DNA from: Urechis unicinctus
Taxonomy: Eukaryota > Annelida > Polychaeta > Xenopneusta > Urechidae
Length of the DNA: 64,000 nucleotides
NCBI GenBank assembly: GCA_034190875.2
Contig: CM067356.1
Location: forward strand, 51,137,263 to 51,201,262
Direction: 5' to 3'
The notes beneath the pieces were generated by a model. That model was not told the origin of the DNA. It ran no database searches and saw only the letters and a list, made by a program, of their open reading frames with translations. The position numbers and the translations under genes were made by a program. Positions 1 through 10,490 of this stretch are shown one piece after another (position 1 is the first letter of the stretch; each line of letters starts with the position of its first letter).

Positions 1-314
1 TGCAGTGTGCAATTAACGATAAGCCCACCAACAGTTGTGTGACTTACGTAACGCGCGTGGCATGTTTTCTTTAAGTGTTTCGTGCGAGTTGATTTCCTAG
101 CCGTCGGTAAGCAAACCTATATATGGGCAGTACACAATTTCTGAAGATGTTGATGTGGCGTTATGTTCACGGTTCTAAAACGCAAATTTGAAGAGAACAA
201 AAAAGCTCAGAGAGCACTGTATGAAAAAGAGAAGCGCTGCAGTAAATATGACCGTGTCATGTTCTGATTCAGTCAGTTCACCCTTTAAATTGGTTAATTA
301 GTAAATTATTTGGT

Positions 315-360
315 ATTTCCATGATGAAGGCTTGATCAGTTCTGATGCTGACACAGATCT
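315..360 (+). ncRNA. degraded box C/D snoRNA relic (family B)
   Basis: A shortened copy of the family B snoRNA. It keeps the C box (ATGATGA) and the following TTGATCAGTTCTG, then jumps to GATGCTGACA and AGATCT. The D-proximal guide (CTTACCTACA) and the D box are lost, so it should be inactive. Its left flank matches the spacer before the intact copies at 3516 and 6050, so it comes from the same duplicated block. Confidence 0.6.
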
Positions 361-858
361 TTGGTGATATACTGAATTGCGCACGCCTATTATACAATAA
401 AGTTGTGGCAGATTTATGTAAAATTGAAGCTTATTGATGGTTGTTATCTCTTATCTTGCCAAGCTGTCATCAAGCCATTGCGTTTTACAACTTGGATACT
501 GTAACAAACCAATTAAATCATAATGGATCAAATGTAACAAACCAATTAAATCATAATGGATCATTGTGTTGTGCGTGTCAATATATAGCTGCATCTTGAA
601 TGTAGGGTTGCGATAGCTGTACGTGCTTCTTGAATTTTCATTGGATTGAGTATTTATATATAAGGATGCAGCACGTGTGGGGAGACAAAGCTGATGACGT
701 TTCGACTTTAAAAAGTATGATCTAACAGTTGGTAATAAAGAAGATTGTGGTACTCAACAAACGAAGCCTGTGTCAGATACATTAAAATTTTCATCCTGTG
801 TAGCTGTCTTGACGTAACCTTTATTGTTAGATGAATAATATAGCGTGTTGTTATATTT

Positions 859-929
859 GCTGTGATGATACTGTGACGGGCGGACTGACTTCTCTGTTGG
901 AGGTCGTGGTGAAGGTCACATTTCTGAGC
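859..929 (+). ncRNA. SNORD43: box C/D snoRNA, SNORD43-like (family A copy 1)
   Basis: Seen: C box GTGATGA, guide TGACGGGCGG directly before a D' box (CTGA), C'-like GTGGTGA, D box CTGA and a short GCT/AGC terminal stem. The guide pairs with the conserved 18S rRNA 3' stretch CCGCCCGTCGC over about 11 bp (one G-U). By the D'+5 rule it would direct 2'-O-methylation of a C there. From memory, human SNORD43 carries the same GACGGGCGGA element and targets the equivalent C, but its human host is RPL3. This copy lies upstream of RANBP1 exon 2 on the sense strand. Confidence 0.88.
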
Positions 930-1106
930 CTTGTGGTGTAACGACATTCGTCTCTGTATAAATCGTACTTGACTAACTGTAGGCATTTGTTAAATTGAAC
1001 CCTAATGCCCACCACAGTTGGTGCTTCAACAATAAAACACTCATCATCACTATCTATTACCACCTTGATGTAACTTCATTGATGAAAACAGCCTGTAGTT
1101 TTTTTT

Positions 1107-1177
1107 GCTGTGATGATACTGTGACGGGCGGACTGACTTCTCTATTGGAGGTCGTGGTGAAGGTCACAGCTCTGAGC
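1107..1177 (+). ncRNA. SNORD43: box C/D snoRNA, SNORD43-like (family A copy 2)
   Basis: Near-identical to the copy at 859-929, with the same C, D' and D boxes and the same 18S guide. It differs at a few bases around C' and before D (GTCACAGCT against GTCACATTT). The two copies are 248 bp apart start to start, which points to local tandem duplication. It ends about 600 nt before the exon 2 acceptor. Confidence 0.88.
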
Positions 1178-1784
1178 CTCATGACACAAGTTGGAGATAA
1201 TAAATATTTCTGAACCTTAGAATTCTATATAATCGTTTTGAAGAGCCTGATGTTAGCAATATTTTTGCCATACAATTTGACGAGTAATGAAGCTAACTTT
1301 TCCATATAGATCTTTGAGTTGGTTGTGGGTTATGACTCATGTCAGTAGGCAGTGGGATCCAGATGGTTGACTGGAGGTGGTCCTTGCGAAGGCTATATCT
1401 GCCACACACCACTTAGGCCCTGATTTGTCCAGGCAAAAGGTCTGGTCAAGTCAATTGGCTGGATGGTGGTGACAAGTGCTTTTCTCATTTTTCACCTTCT
1501 TGTTTAAGTTCAGCATCAATTTCCCTTTCTTTCCCTCCAGTTGTCCTAGACAGCCACTGCTCAATTGGGGCAACTTCATCATAACTATGTAGGCTTCATC
1601 CTTCACATTGGTGTTGGTGTATCGTTTAACTGTATTCTTACTTTGAGAAACTTAGTTCTGGGTCATTTGATCAAAGCATGGTCTACCCACATTAGGGCCT
1701 GGCTTTACTGTTTGGGTTGAAGCTTATAAACTAGTTCTTTTGGACCAGCGTCACCACTTGCTCATGTGACTGTTTGTGTTACAG

Positions 1785-4700
1785 GAGGAAGTTGCCCACA
1801 GTCCAGACGTTCACTTTGAGCCCATAGTGAGTCTGCCTAAGGTGGATATCATTACGATGGAAGAAGATGAGCAGGAGATGCTGAAATTGTAACTAGGCTT
1901 TCTGAAAACTTTCATGTCATTATTCCTTAACGAGGAGTCATTCTTAGACAAATCATGCCTTCCAGCAATTCTCACTAATATTGTGCATTGAAGTGGTATC
2001 CAAATAGACCCCCATGATTAAGTATTTTGCTTGGTAGCCATTGAAATTTAAGGGGCCAGAGATTCTTTTACGAGCCAATGCTACCTTTCATTTCCAGTTA
2101 TTAACATGTTATACTGTCATCCGGCCAAAGTAGTTTACTTATTCATATATAAGTTAATCAGGATCAGCATTTAAAGGACCATTGTTATGTTTAGCTAGCT
2201 GCTTTGTCCCCCGTACATTCACATTGCGAGTAATCATAGTGTGGAGCTTTTGCGTCAAGTTATCATGTTGTGATTACTCGTGTTCAGAATCATTTGACCA
2301 ACGGCGATCATGACGTAAATTTGAGCAGTCAAAGTAGTGACTGAGTTGCTATGAAAGCATACGTTCGCCCAAGCACAAATCAATGATTCGCCATTGGCTC
2401 CTGTTCATTAAAAATAAGTTGCACCAATACAAATTTACTCGCATATGGCATCCATTTACTCGCAATTTTATGCCCTGCCATGCAATAGTGAGTGTGGTGA
2501 ATTCTTGTGACAGGCCAACTGATGTTACTCTCGCCAGGGAGCTATGTAGTCTCATTTTTGACTGCCTCTGTCAGATGCGCTGCAGCTGTTTACCTTCTCA
2601 TTGATTGATTACTGACCGAAAAATGCCTGTGTGTGTGCATGTAGAAGGGCTAAGTTGTTCCGGTATGATAGCGAGAGTGACCCCGCCGAGTGGAAGGAGC
2701 GAGGTGTCGGCGACATGAAGATTTTGCGACACAAACACGAGGGAACATGTAGGGTCCTCATGCGACGAGACAAGACTCACAAAGTCTGTGCCAACCACCA
2801 CAGTAAGTCGTCACTACCATGTACCCATTTCAGAACCTGCCTCTCCCATTACATACATGATCTAGCCCTCATATGACCTCATATGTCATGGGGGATCATT
2901 ACCCTTGCAGGCCACATTTTTCTTGTCCTTATCTTTGTTGTGTCTTAAACATGTCTTTCTTCTTTTGCACTACACATCCTCTCCCATCTGTGATGGTTAC
3001 TTTACAACCGGTCTTCGACTAGCTGTTTTCTCTGTGTATGATGGTGTATGCTGTGGCTGTGTCTAGTCCTACCTGAGATGACGCTGCGACCCAACTGTGG
3101 CAGCGACCGAGCCTGGGTGTGGAGTACACTGGCTGACTTCGCTGATGAAGAGCCAAAAACAGAAATGCTGGCAGTCCGCTTCAACAATGCAGACAGTAAG
3201 ACTAGCATTTCATCTCGATTTTTGGCATCAACTCGTGCTGTCATGCAAAAGACATGTAAAGATTTATCTGATCTCTATGATGAAGACAAGATCAGTTCTG
3301 CTACTGAAGCTGATGCTGACATCTCCTTACCTACACTGAGAGATCTTCACTTGTCGACCTCTTTCATCAGAATACCCCTATAAAACATGCCAGATAGTTA
3401 TCTCAAAGTGAGATGGGTTATGAGATGGTTGTTATGTGATAACATAGTCAGTAAATACGACCGTGTAATGTACTGATTCTGTCAGTTCACCCATTAAATT
3501 ATGTTAATTATTTGGGATCTCGATGATGAAAACTTGATCAGTTCTGCTTCTGAAGCTGATGCTGACATCACCTTACCTACACTGAGAGATCTTGAATTTT
3601 ATATGGGCACCTGGCAAATATCTTTCAACTTGGCTTGTTGTGTCTACCAACATATATACATACATACATATATATGTGTATGTATAATACAATGTCGTGT
3701 TGTTGATACAGATGCTGGAAAATTCAAAGAAAAGTTCGAAGAAGCACAGAAAATCATGGCAGATAAATTGAAGGACAGATTAGACTCATCGGGTGAGTTT
3801 GACATTTGACTAATCTCGTCAGTCTCATCAAAATGATACTGATTAGTTTTTCAATGCAGAAATAGATATTGTGAATTATCTCTATGATGAAGACTTGATC
3901 AGTTCTGCTACTGAAGCTGATGCTGACATCTTCTTACCTACACTGAGAGATCTATTTTTTATATGATTATGCCAAGCATATCTACCTGTATAAATATATC
4001 TGTATATTGGATATTCTGATAATGTGTGTTTGTTTGCTGGAATGTACGGTTCACTGGTTAGGGCTTGCATGCCCATGTTCGTTATATATATTTTCAGCAT
4101 TAATGTCCAGTAGAATAAGTATGTCACAGTCTTGTTAGAGGTCATGGAGATGGTTAGGAGGTCAGATGGGTTGCATTCAACGAATTCACTCAGTATTTTC
4201 TTCTAGGGTACCAATACAGAATAAATGAGCCATCCAATATTTTAAAGAGACAGGTGACGTTCTAAGTTATAATTGCCACGTGTTGTGTTATGGGCTTGGA
4301 TTAAGTAGGTTTGAATCTGTGTTCTGTCCCGCGTCATATTATCCATTGCCATCATACAATGCAACATTATTTGGTGTTGCTGTATCCATTGCCATCATAC
4401 AATGCAACATTATTTGGTGTTGCTGTATCCATTGCCATCATACAATGCAATTGCATCATACAATTTATTTGGTGTTGCTGTATCCATTGCCATCATACAA
4501 TGCAACATTATTTGGTGTTGCTGTATCCATTGCCATCATACAATGCAACATTATTTGGTGTTGCTGTATCCATTGCCATCATACAATGCAACATTATTTG
4601 GTGTTGCTGTATCCATTGCCATCATACAATGCAACATTATTTGGTGTTGCTGTATCCATTGCCATCATACAATGCAACATTATTTGGTGTTGTTGCCATC

Positions 4701-7312
4701 ATACAATGCAACATTATTTGGTGTTGTTGTATCCATTGCCATCATACAATGCAACATTATTTGGTGTTGTTGTATCCATTGCCATCATACAATGCAACAT
4801 TATTTGGTGTTGTTATCCATTGCCATCATACAATGCAACATTATTTGGTGTTGTTGTATCCATTGCCATCATACAATGCAACATTATTTGGTGTTGCTGT
4901 ATTATTTGGTGTTGTGTGTATCCATTGCCATCATACAATGCAACATTATTTGGTGTTGTTGTATCCATTGCCATCATACAATGCAACATTATTTGGTGTT
5001 GCTGTATCCATTGCCATCATACAATGCAACATTATTTGGTGTTGTTGTATCCATTGCCATCATACAATGCAACATTATTTGGTGTTGCTGTATCCATTGC
5101 CATCATACAATGCAACATTATTTGGTGTTGCTGTATCCTGCATTGTTAGATCTCGATGATGAAGACATGATCAGTTCTGCTACTGAAGCTGATGCTGACA
5201 TCTCCTTACCTACACTGAGAGATCAAGTTAATATTCTCAAGAGCTTATTTAGTGTATATGATGGTGAAGTTTGGCACGCTTTTGATCAACAATCATCTCT
5301 GATGGAGCTGGGTGGGAAGGAATTACTACTTAGTTTCCATCTGCAGTATTCAATGGTTTGTGTTGCACTGCAGTGTGTTAATGCTGTGAGATGATGACAC
5401 AGACCTCAGCACCATGTAGGGTAGAGCAAGCTACTATATGGTTGTGGTCTGTTGAGTGGCTATTGAAGATAGGTATATGATAACTCAGTTCCATTCCAAT
5501 CAACTTGAGGTATTATCCCCCTTGTTGAGTTTCTTATTAAATACCTAGGTATCATTTAATCATTGAATTCATCAATGATGTAAGAGTATTCGTAGGTAAT
5601 TTAGTAATTAAATGATCGCCAAATGGACTACTGGCTAAAACCTGGTTATGTGCAAATTAAAAAAAAACTACAATCTGAACTTTGGGCTTGTCAGGATTAA
5701 TTATTTGTCATCCCGAAACTTAAGTGGTCTGAGAGTAACAGTTTTACGTAATGAATATACAACTCAGATCAACGCTGATGGCGCCATTTTTGTTTACTCG
5801 AGGAATCTCTATGATGAAGACATGATCAGTTCTGCTACTGAAGCTGATGCTGACATCACCTTACCTACACTGAGAGATCTTCACTTGTCGACCTCTTTCA
5901 TCAGAATACCCCTATAAAACATGCCAGATAGTTATCTCAAAGTGACATGGGTTATGAGATGGTTGTTAAGTGATAATGTAGTCAGTAAATATGACCGTGT
6001 AATGTACTGATTCTGTCAGTTCACCCATTAAATTATGTAAATTATTTGGGATCTCAATGATGAAGACAAGATCAGTTCTGCTACTGAAGCTGATGCTGAC
6101 ATCTCCTTACCTACACTGAGAGATCTATGGACCATATAGATGTAGTTGCAGGGAATTTATTGGTATTATAGAAAAAAGTTGAATTTGAATTAGAAGGTCA
6201 GTGACACACACCTTTATGTAACAGCCCAAAGCCATAGTTGTTAATGCAACAAGGTCTAGTACCGCTGATCTTTCTTATGTCATTGTGAATCACAGCAATG
6301 TGGCTGAGCTTCAAGAACAATAGACCTCTTGTTTAATCAACAAGTGTATATCTGGTTGCTTGTTTGTTTCCATGACTAATACTACAACTAGATAATTAAT
6401 CCCATATGTCAACTTTGTTTCACAGTGTGACCCACATGTGTTGAATAAGTCACTACCAGCTTTTTACTGGTCAAATAAAGGATTGATTATTAGCTGCTGT
6501 GATGATACTGTGACGGGCGGACTGACTACTCTTTCAAAGGTCATGGTGAAGGTCACTGTTCTGAGCTCTAAGACAAGTTGAAACAGTAATCTGATCATTG
6601 TGGCCATTGCTGTGTCTGTGGACTATTTCAGAGCCGTAATGACTACATTCATTTGTTGAATTTGTTACATAAAATTTGATTTATCTGATCTCTATGATGA
6701 AGACTTGATCAGTTCTGCTACTGAAGCTGATGCTGACATCTCCTTACCTACACTGAGAGATCTATGAACCATATAGATGTAGTTGCAGGAAATTAATTGG
6801 TATAATAGACAAAAGTTGATAGAACCATTTGAAGTTACCGTCAATGTTTGTCCCCTTTGTTTATTATAACTGAGCCGGGATGGAATGTATTTAATTGTTG
6901 CTGCTGTGATGATACTGTGACGGGCGGACTGACTACTCTTTCAAAGGTCATGGTGAAGGTCACTGTTCTGAGCTCCACAACTGACATGCTGTCTTGGTTG
7001 TGGACAGTCATGTTAGAGCTATTCTCTTGGCAAGAGGGTTGCTGCTGCAGTTTCCCTCCTTTTTACTCATTGAGCCTGTCGCTGTTGTAGATATTGGCTG
7101 GATTAGTTGTTCATTGGTTGGTGTGTGCTTTTTCAGCAGCATCTGGAGATACAGAAGATACAGACGAGAAAACGGAAAGCAAAACCACAGATGAAGTCAG
7201 TGATAAACTAGGTGAACTCTCTGTGAAAGACAAAACTACTGACGAGTCCAAAGCAGAAGATTCCAAACAGTCAAGTCAACCTCCTGATGACAAAGACCAA
7301 GCCGGGCGATAG
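1785..7312 (+). CDS. RANBP1: RANBP1, Ran-specific GTPase-activating co-factor (5' partial)
   Basis: Exons: 1785-1888, 2645-2802, 3067-3195, 3712-3792, 7137-7312; phases agree at every junction and the stop is TAG at 7310-7312. The protein holds [50 protein letters not shown] and GSDRAWVW, the core of the Ran-binding (RanBD1) domain, then an acidic/lysine-rich tail with [14 protein letters not shown], like the end of vertebrate RANBP1. In this family the domain grips Ran-GTP, stimulates RanGAP and releases Ran from karyopherins in the cytoplasm. About 215 residues are visible. Exon 1 with the initiator methionine is missing. The introns are a snoRNA host, with two family A copies upstream of exon 2, two family B copies in the intron before 3712, and seven units in the 3.3-kb last intron. 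Confidence 0.93.
3270..3345 (+). ncRNA. box C/D snoRNA, family B copy 1
   Basis: Terminal stem GATCTCT/AGAGATC, C box ATGATGA, D' CTGA, C' CTGATG and D box CTGA are all visible in 76 nt. The guide before box D (CCTTACCTACA) is complementary to TGTAGGTAAGG, part of a conserved 28S rRNA core stretch as I recall it (TGTAGGTAAGGGAAG). The D+5 rule selects the G of TGTAG. I do not know the vertebrate name of this guide. It sits in the RANBP1 intron 3196-3711 and forms the left end of a 322-bp block repeated at 5804-6125. Confidence 0.85.
3516..3591 (+). ncRNA. box C/D snoRNA, family B copy 2
   Basis: Same boxes and stem as copy 1. It differs by GATGATGAAAAC after the stem, a CTTCTGA around D', and ACC in place of TCC before the invariant CTTACCTACA guide. 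It ends about 120 nt before the acceptor at 3710-3711, a spacing compatible with efficient intronic release. It shares its intron with copy 1. Confidence 0.85.
3878..3951 (+). ncRNA. box C/D snoRNA, family B copy 3
   Basis: C box ATGATGA, D', C' and D boxes are intact, with an ATCTCT/AGAGAT stem. The guide reads TTCTTACCTACA, keeping the 10-nt core. It lies about 85 nt after the start of the long last intron of RANBP1. Confidence 0.83.
4340..5139 (+). repeat. 43-bp minisatellite, about 19 copies
   Basis: The unit reads TATCCATTGCCATCATACAA followed by TGCAACATTATTTGGTGTTGCTG. Most copies are near-identical, with GCTG/GTTG variation and a few shortened or merged units. Because 43 is not a multiple of 3 and the unit has no stop on this strand, all three plus-strand frames stay open and give long but meaningless ORFs. 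The array lies in the last RANBP1 intron and ends about 10 bp before a family B snoRNA. Confidence 0.95.
5149..5224 (+). ncRNA. box C/D snoRNA, family B copy 4
   Basis: All boxes are intact, with stem GATCTC/GAGATC, D' CTGA, C' CTGATG and guide TCCTTACCTACA before box D. It directly follows the 43-bp minisatellite, so the array edge coincides with the snoRNA's 5' flank. Confidence 0.85.
5804..5879 (+). ncRNA. box C/D snoRNA, family B copy 5
   Basis: Intact boxes with guide ACCTTACCTACA. The 5' stem strand is AATCTCT, one base short of perfect pairing. It forms the left end of the block 5804-6125 that repeats 3270-3591. Confidence 0.85.
6050..6125 (+). ncRNA. box C/D snoRNA, family B copy 6
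   Basis: Intact boxes and guide TCCTTACCTACA, with stem GATCTC/GAGATC. Its 3' flank (TATGGACCATATAGATGTAG) recurs after copy 7, so a second duplication links copies 6 and 7 to the SNORD43-like copies that follow each of them. Confidence 0.85.
6496..6566 (+). ncRNA. SNORD43: box C/D snoRNA, SNORD43-like (family A copy 3)
   Basis: C box GTGATGA, guide TGACGGGCGG, D' CTGA, C' ATGGTGA and D CTGA. The middle segment (ACTCTTTCAAAGGTCATGG) differs from the upstream pair but matches copy 4. The segment before D reads GTCACTGTT, close to GTCACGTT that I recall in human SNORD43. Confidence 0.88.
6687..6762 (+). ncRNA. box C/D snoRNA, family B copy 7
   Basis: Intact boxes, a perfect GATCTCT/AGAGATC stem and guide TCCTTACCTACA. 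It lies between the third and fourth SNORD43-like copies in the last intron of RANBP1. Confidence 0.85.
6903..6973 (+). ncRNA. SNORD43: box C/D snoRNA, SNORD43-like (family A copy 4)
   Basis: Almost identical to copy 3 and carries the same 18S guide. It ends about 160 nt before the last RANBP1 acceptor (7135-7136), so it is the snoRNA closest to the 3' splice site in this intron. Confidence 0.88.
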
Positions 7313-8086
7313 GAAACACGGGACCATTTTCTACTAGGATCTATTTTATATTCAACTGTCCTTATTTAAAGCAGGGTGGCGTCGGCTAATATTACCTTTA
7401 ATAGAAAGCCTTAGGCCTCTGTAAACTTGCTGATGCACCCTATGATCTATCTGCATTTGTCTGCCGAAAGTGTTTAAACATACAAACTACGAAATGATGA
7501 CTGAGTTCGCTGCCTGTTTACGTCCAGGCTTTTCATCCCAAACACTTGTTGCTGTGGTCGAGTGGGTAACGTTAGTGAAAGAGGGAAACTGCCTGCTGCT
7601 AGTCACTGGGGTGGCCAGTATTTACCACACCGCCGCCTTATGTACTGTGTACACTTCCTGTATTTTACAGCCATACTACTGAGCTTTGCATTGTTTTACA
7701 ATCACCCTTCACCTGCTTCGGTTAATATTTATTCAAGTTTATGTGTCCTACACTGCCCCTTCTGTATTGAATTGGTTCTAGTTGCATGGCATTATATAAT
7801 ATATGACTGGTAAAGAGTTTACAGCTACAACCGGGATCTACCTTAGTTTACAGACTGATGTTGTATTCTTCTGGTTTCATAACAATTGCTGTATTGCCAA
7901 GTTCAGCTGCTGAAGCTGTTAATGGATGCATCACTTCAACAAGACAAGTTTTTTTTCTGCAGAAAATAGCACACTTTATTTGATGGGATCTGATCAGGTG
8001 AAATAACTCATTTTCACCTCTACTTTTATGTTGGTGAGGTCTCTTTGGACCAACTTGCCTTGTGTATTTCTGACTTGATCAATGTA

Positions 8087-8092
8087 AATAAA
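8087..8092 (+). terminator. candidate polyadenylation signal of RANBP1
   Basis: AATAAA about 780 nt after the RANBP1 stop, in sequence without other gene signals. It would give a plausible 3' UTR ending just before the 37-bp minisatellite. Confidence 0.5.
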
Positions 8093-8147
8093 CCGAACAA
8101 AACTGATGCTTTTTCAATTGATACCCAAACTAATGTAAAATCAATAA

Positions 8148-8618
8148 TAGTAGGGTTCTGTGGGTAGATGCTCCCTGTGATCTCTAGTAGGATTCTGTGG
8201 GTAGATGCTCCCTGTGATCTCTAGTAGGATTCTGTGGGTGGATGCTCCCTGTGATCTCTAGTAGGATTCTGTGGGTAGATGCTCCCTGTGATCTCTAGTA
8301 GGATTCTGTGGGTAGATGCTCCCTGTGATCTCTAGTAGGGTTCTGTGGGTAGATGCTCCCTGTGATCTCTAGTAGGATTCTGTGGGTAGATGCTCCCTGT
8401 GATCTCTAGTAGGATTCTGTGGGTAGATGCTCCCTGTGATCTCTAGTAGGATTCTGTGGGTAGATGCTCCCTGTGTATCTCTAGTAGGGTGATCTCTGTG
8501 GGGTAGATGCTCCCTGTGATCTCTAGATGCTCCCTGTGATCTCTAGTAGGGTTCTGTGGGTAGATGCTCCCTGTGATCTCTAGTAGGGTTCTGTGGGTAG
8601 ATGCTCCCTGTGATCTCT
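8148..8618. repeat. 37-bp minisatellite, about 12-13 copies
   Basis: The unit reads TAGTAGGATTCTGTGGGTAG followed by ATGCTCCCTGTGATCTC. Copies differ mainly by GGATT/GGGTT. There is one disordered stretch near 8475-8535 where units are truncated. It is intergenic, just after the RANBP1 3' UTR. Confidence 0.95.
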
Positions 8619-10490
8619 ATGCTGGATGTAGTTTATTTAAGGTGGGCTGTTCTTCATCAGGTTTGTAATGATGTATATTTACTACTTGAAGGTCACTGGT
8701 TCGAATCCCATATGATTTGAGGTGACAGATAGGTCAATGATGTCAATTCTACCAGCCGCCTGCCAATGATGATATATGCAATCATGTGCTAATAGTGTCG
8801 CCAGTTGAGAATATTGATTACATCAGCATGATGTGGATATGGCGCGACGGTTAAACGAGTCTTCTGCCTTCGTTATCAAGACACCATTTAACACATTAGG
8901 GTTTAACGACATACCAACTCTATTGTATACTTATATGGCTTCCTTATCTATGGCTGGCTCTCGCGATTACGGGCAGGGATCCCGTTACTTCTCGCACGCT
9001 TGAGTCGACAAACAAATGCTATAACACTCATTTCTTTACTTGAGAATAAGAGGGTAGGCCTGGTATCCAATGAAGCCCGATCGTCCAACGCGGCGCACTA
9101 TTCTGAAATGTTATCTCATTCGCCAAAAATAACTAGTTGCGCAACATCATTTTTGGAGGTGCATAGATGAAGGACTAGATATATGAATAGCTCTTGTTTA
9201 TATCGTATGCGGGTCATTGACCCTTTGGCGAGAACCTTTTTGAAATGCACACCGCCCGCTGATGAATTCTTACAGCGCTTCCTGGAACGGTCGCGTGTCG
9301 TTTTGTGTGGCCGATGCGTCAGTCTTCAAAGATGCATTTTTAAGAATATTTTTACCAAAGTTGGTTTGGAATCTGTAATCGAAGAGTTTTTTTCACTGCT
9401 GAATTTTGACGGAATGCCTGTTTATTGACATATACTTATATATCTTTCATCGTCTGAATGGCGAGTGAACTCGTTTCCCGGAATATGAGATGGTGCGGAA
9501 GTGATATGATAAATTATAATCTTCAAGAACCTAATTCAACAAACATTAAACAATTGGTTAAGAATAATGATTCCTTGCACGCTCGGAGGGTAGTTAATGC
9601 GTAGCGTGGTCAATTTCTCCATGGAGTAATTGAGGAATACCTTACTACTCCACGGTTTCTCGCTCATTGCTCCTAAAGGTTCCACAATCAGACTGCAGCT
9701 GGTTTCTCGCTCATGTTTTCACCCTGGTGTTATATCAGAGAGCATCGACTTGACTGGCGATTCCTCTGATGGGACCTTATCACAAACAAGCACGCAGCAG
9801 GGGAGGAACCGCAGCGCATGCGCAAACGCGCGCCAAACGCCACCTCAAATTAATCAATTCTGGTTAACTGAAAGAAGCATATACACCATAGTAATATTTG
9901 GTAACACGTTATCATACTATTATTCAGAGAGGTCATTTTAGAAAGGGCGAACGTGCAAATCGGAGCCGCAACTGACTTCATATTGCGGTTTGGTGTCAGG
10001 CGCTTGCTCCTGGGTGAACCTACGGTGGAAATTAGGTAACGAGGCAGTTGTATTAGGTAGGTATTGGATGCGGATGCCAGGTTGTCTGATTGATCTGCTT
10101 ATGGCAAAGGTCCGTCCCTTAAATTGTCCTACGTCCCCAGAAATGTCAGCGTTTGTCATGGGCTTCTTCGGCACAGCGTGCTCAGTGAGGGAGGGGAATT
10201 TCGTGTGCAAGAGGTGTTGGGAAGGTTGGCATCGCTAATGTGAATGAGGCAGTGGTTCAATGAGCCGCGCATCGTCGTCTAAGATAGCTGTGTTGGCATG
10301 GGAACCGCGCGGTAAAATGGCGACTTAAGTGTTGCTGGGAAAATAAAAAGCGGTTTCACGAGATGTCAGTGGCGGAATAAATCGAATCGCGCAATGCCCG
10401 AACAAACATGGGTGACTCGAACCCTCCGATTAACGAATTTTATTGTCCCATTAACATATTTATCTGGTTCAACAAACGATATGCCAAGGA
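8619..10490. other. intergenic region, no gene recognised
   Basis: No protein family, RNA gene or complete transposon was recognised. GGTTCGAATCC at 8698-8708 is a perfect Pol III B box, but no clear A box or tRNA fold surrounds it, so a worn tRNA-derived SINE is the most I would suggest. A short plus-strand open stretch near 9740-9790 encodes ESIDLTGDSSDG, which resembles a SUMO-interacting motif, without further support. Confidence 0.4.

Larger units (their letters stand above)
1..1784 (+). other. 5' flank / intron 1 region of RANBP1
   Basis: No exon could be assigned before the acceptor at 1781-1784. The first recognised RANBP1 exon starts in codon phase 0 without a methionine, so the start codon is in an unseen exon here or left of the window. 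A GTAAGC at 105-110 could be the donor of a 5' exon, but nothing confirms it. The stretch holds a degraded family B snoRNA (315-360), two SNORD43-like snoRNAs (859-929, 1107-1177) and a tandem duplication of about 30 bp near 500-560. A stretch near 236-300 is also found at about 3450-3500 and 5985-6035. Confidence 0.5.
5804..6125 (+). repeat. 322-bp segmental duplication of 3270-3591
   Basis: Both blocks are exactly 322 bp and consist of family B snoRNA, a spacer of about 170 bp and a second family B snoRNA. The spacers are nearly identical, for example CTTCACTTGTCGACCTCTTT and the later GACCGTGTAATGTACTGATT. Part of the spacer also occurs near 236-300. This shows directly that the snoRNAs multiplied by duplication of larger intronic blocks. 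Confidence 0.9.

Noticed and set aside
163-267. Short ORF MFTVLKRKFEENKK... as RANBP1 exon 1
   Set aside because: No similarity to the RANBP1 N-terminus, no clear donor in the right phase, and its end lies in the duplicated intronic spacer.
3501-3809. ORF reading [24 protein letters not shown] as a repeated acidic peptide motif
   Set aside because: The repeated 'peptide' is the translation of the family B snoRNA. Boxes and stems explain the conservation, and the reading frame is not kept relative to RANBP1.
4340-5139. CRISPR-like array
   Set aside because: Units are head-to-tail without unique spacers, in an animal intron. The same holds for the arrays at 8148, 50317 and 54987.
4280-5394. 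Three overlapping ORFs of 280-330 codons, read in different frames, over 4.3-5.4 kb
   Set aside because: They are translations of the 43-bp minisatellite, whose unit lacks stops. All frames give the same shuffled peptide, and the region is intronic to RANBP1.
8690-8720. tRNA gene
   Set aside because: A perfect B box is present, but the T stem mispairs and no acceptor stem, anticodon arm or A box was found.
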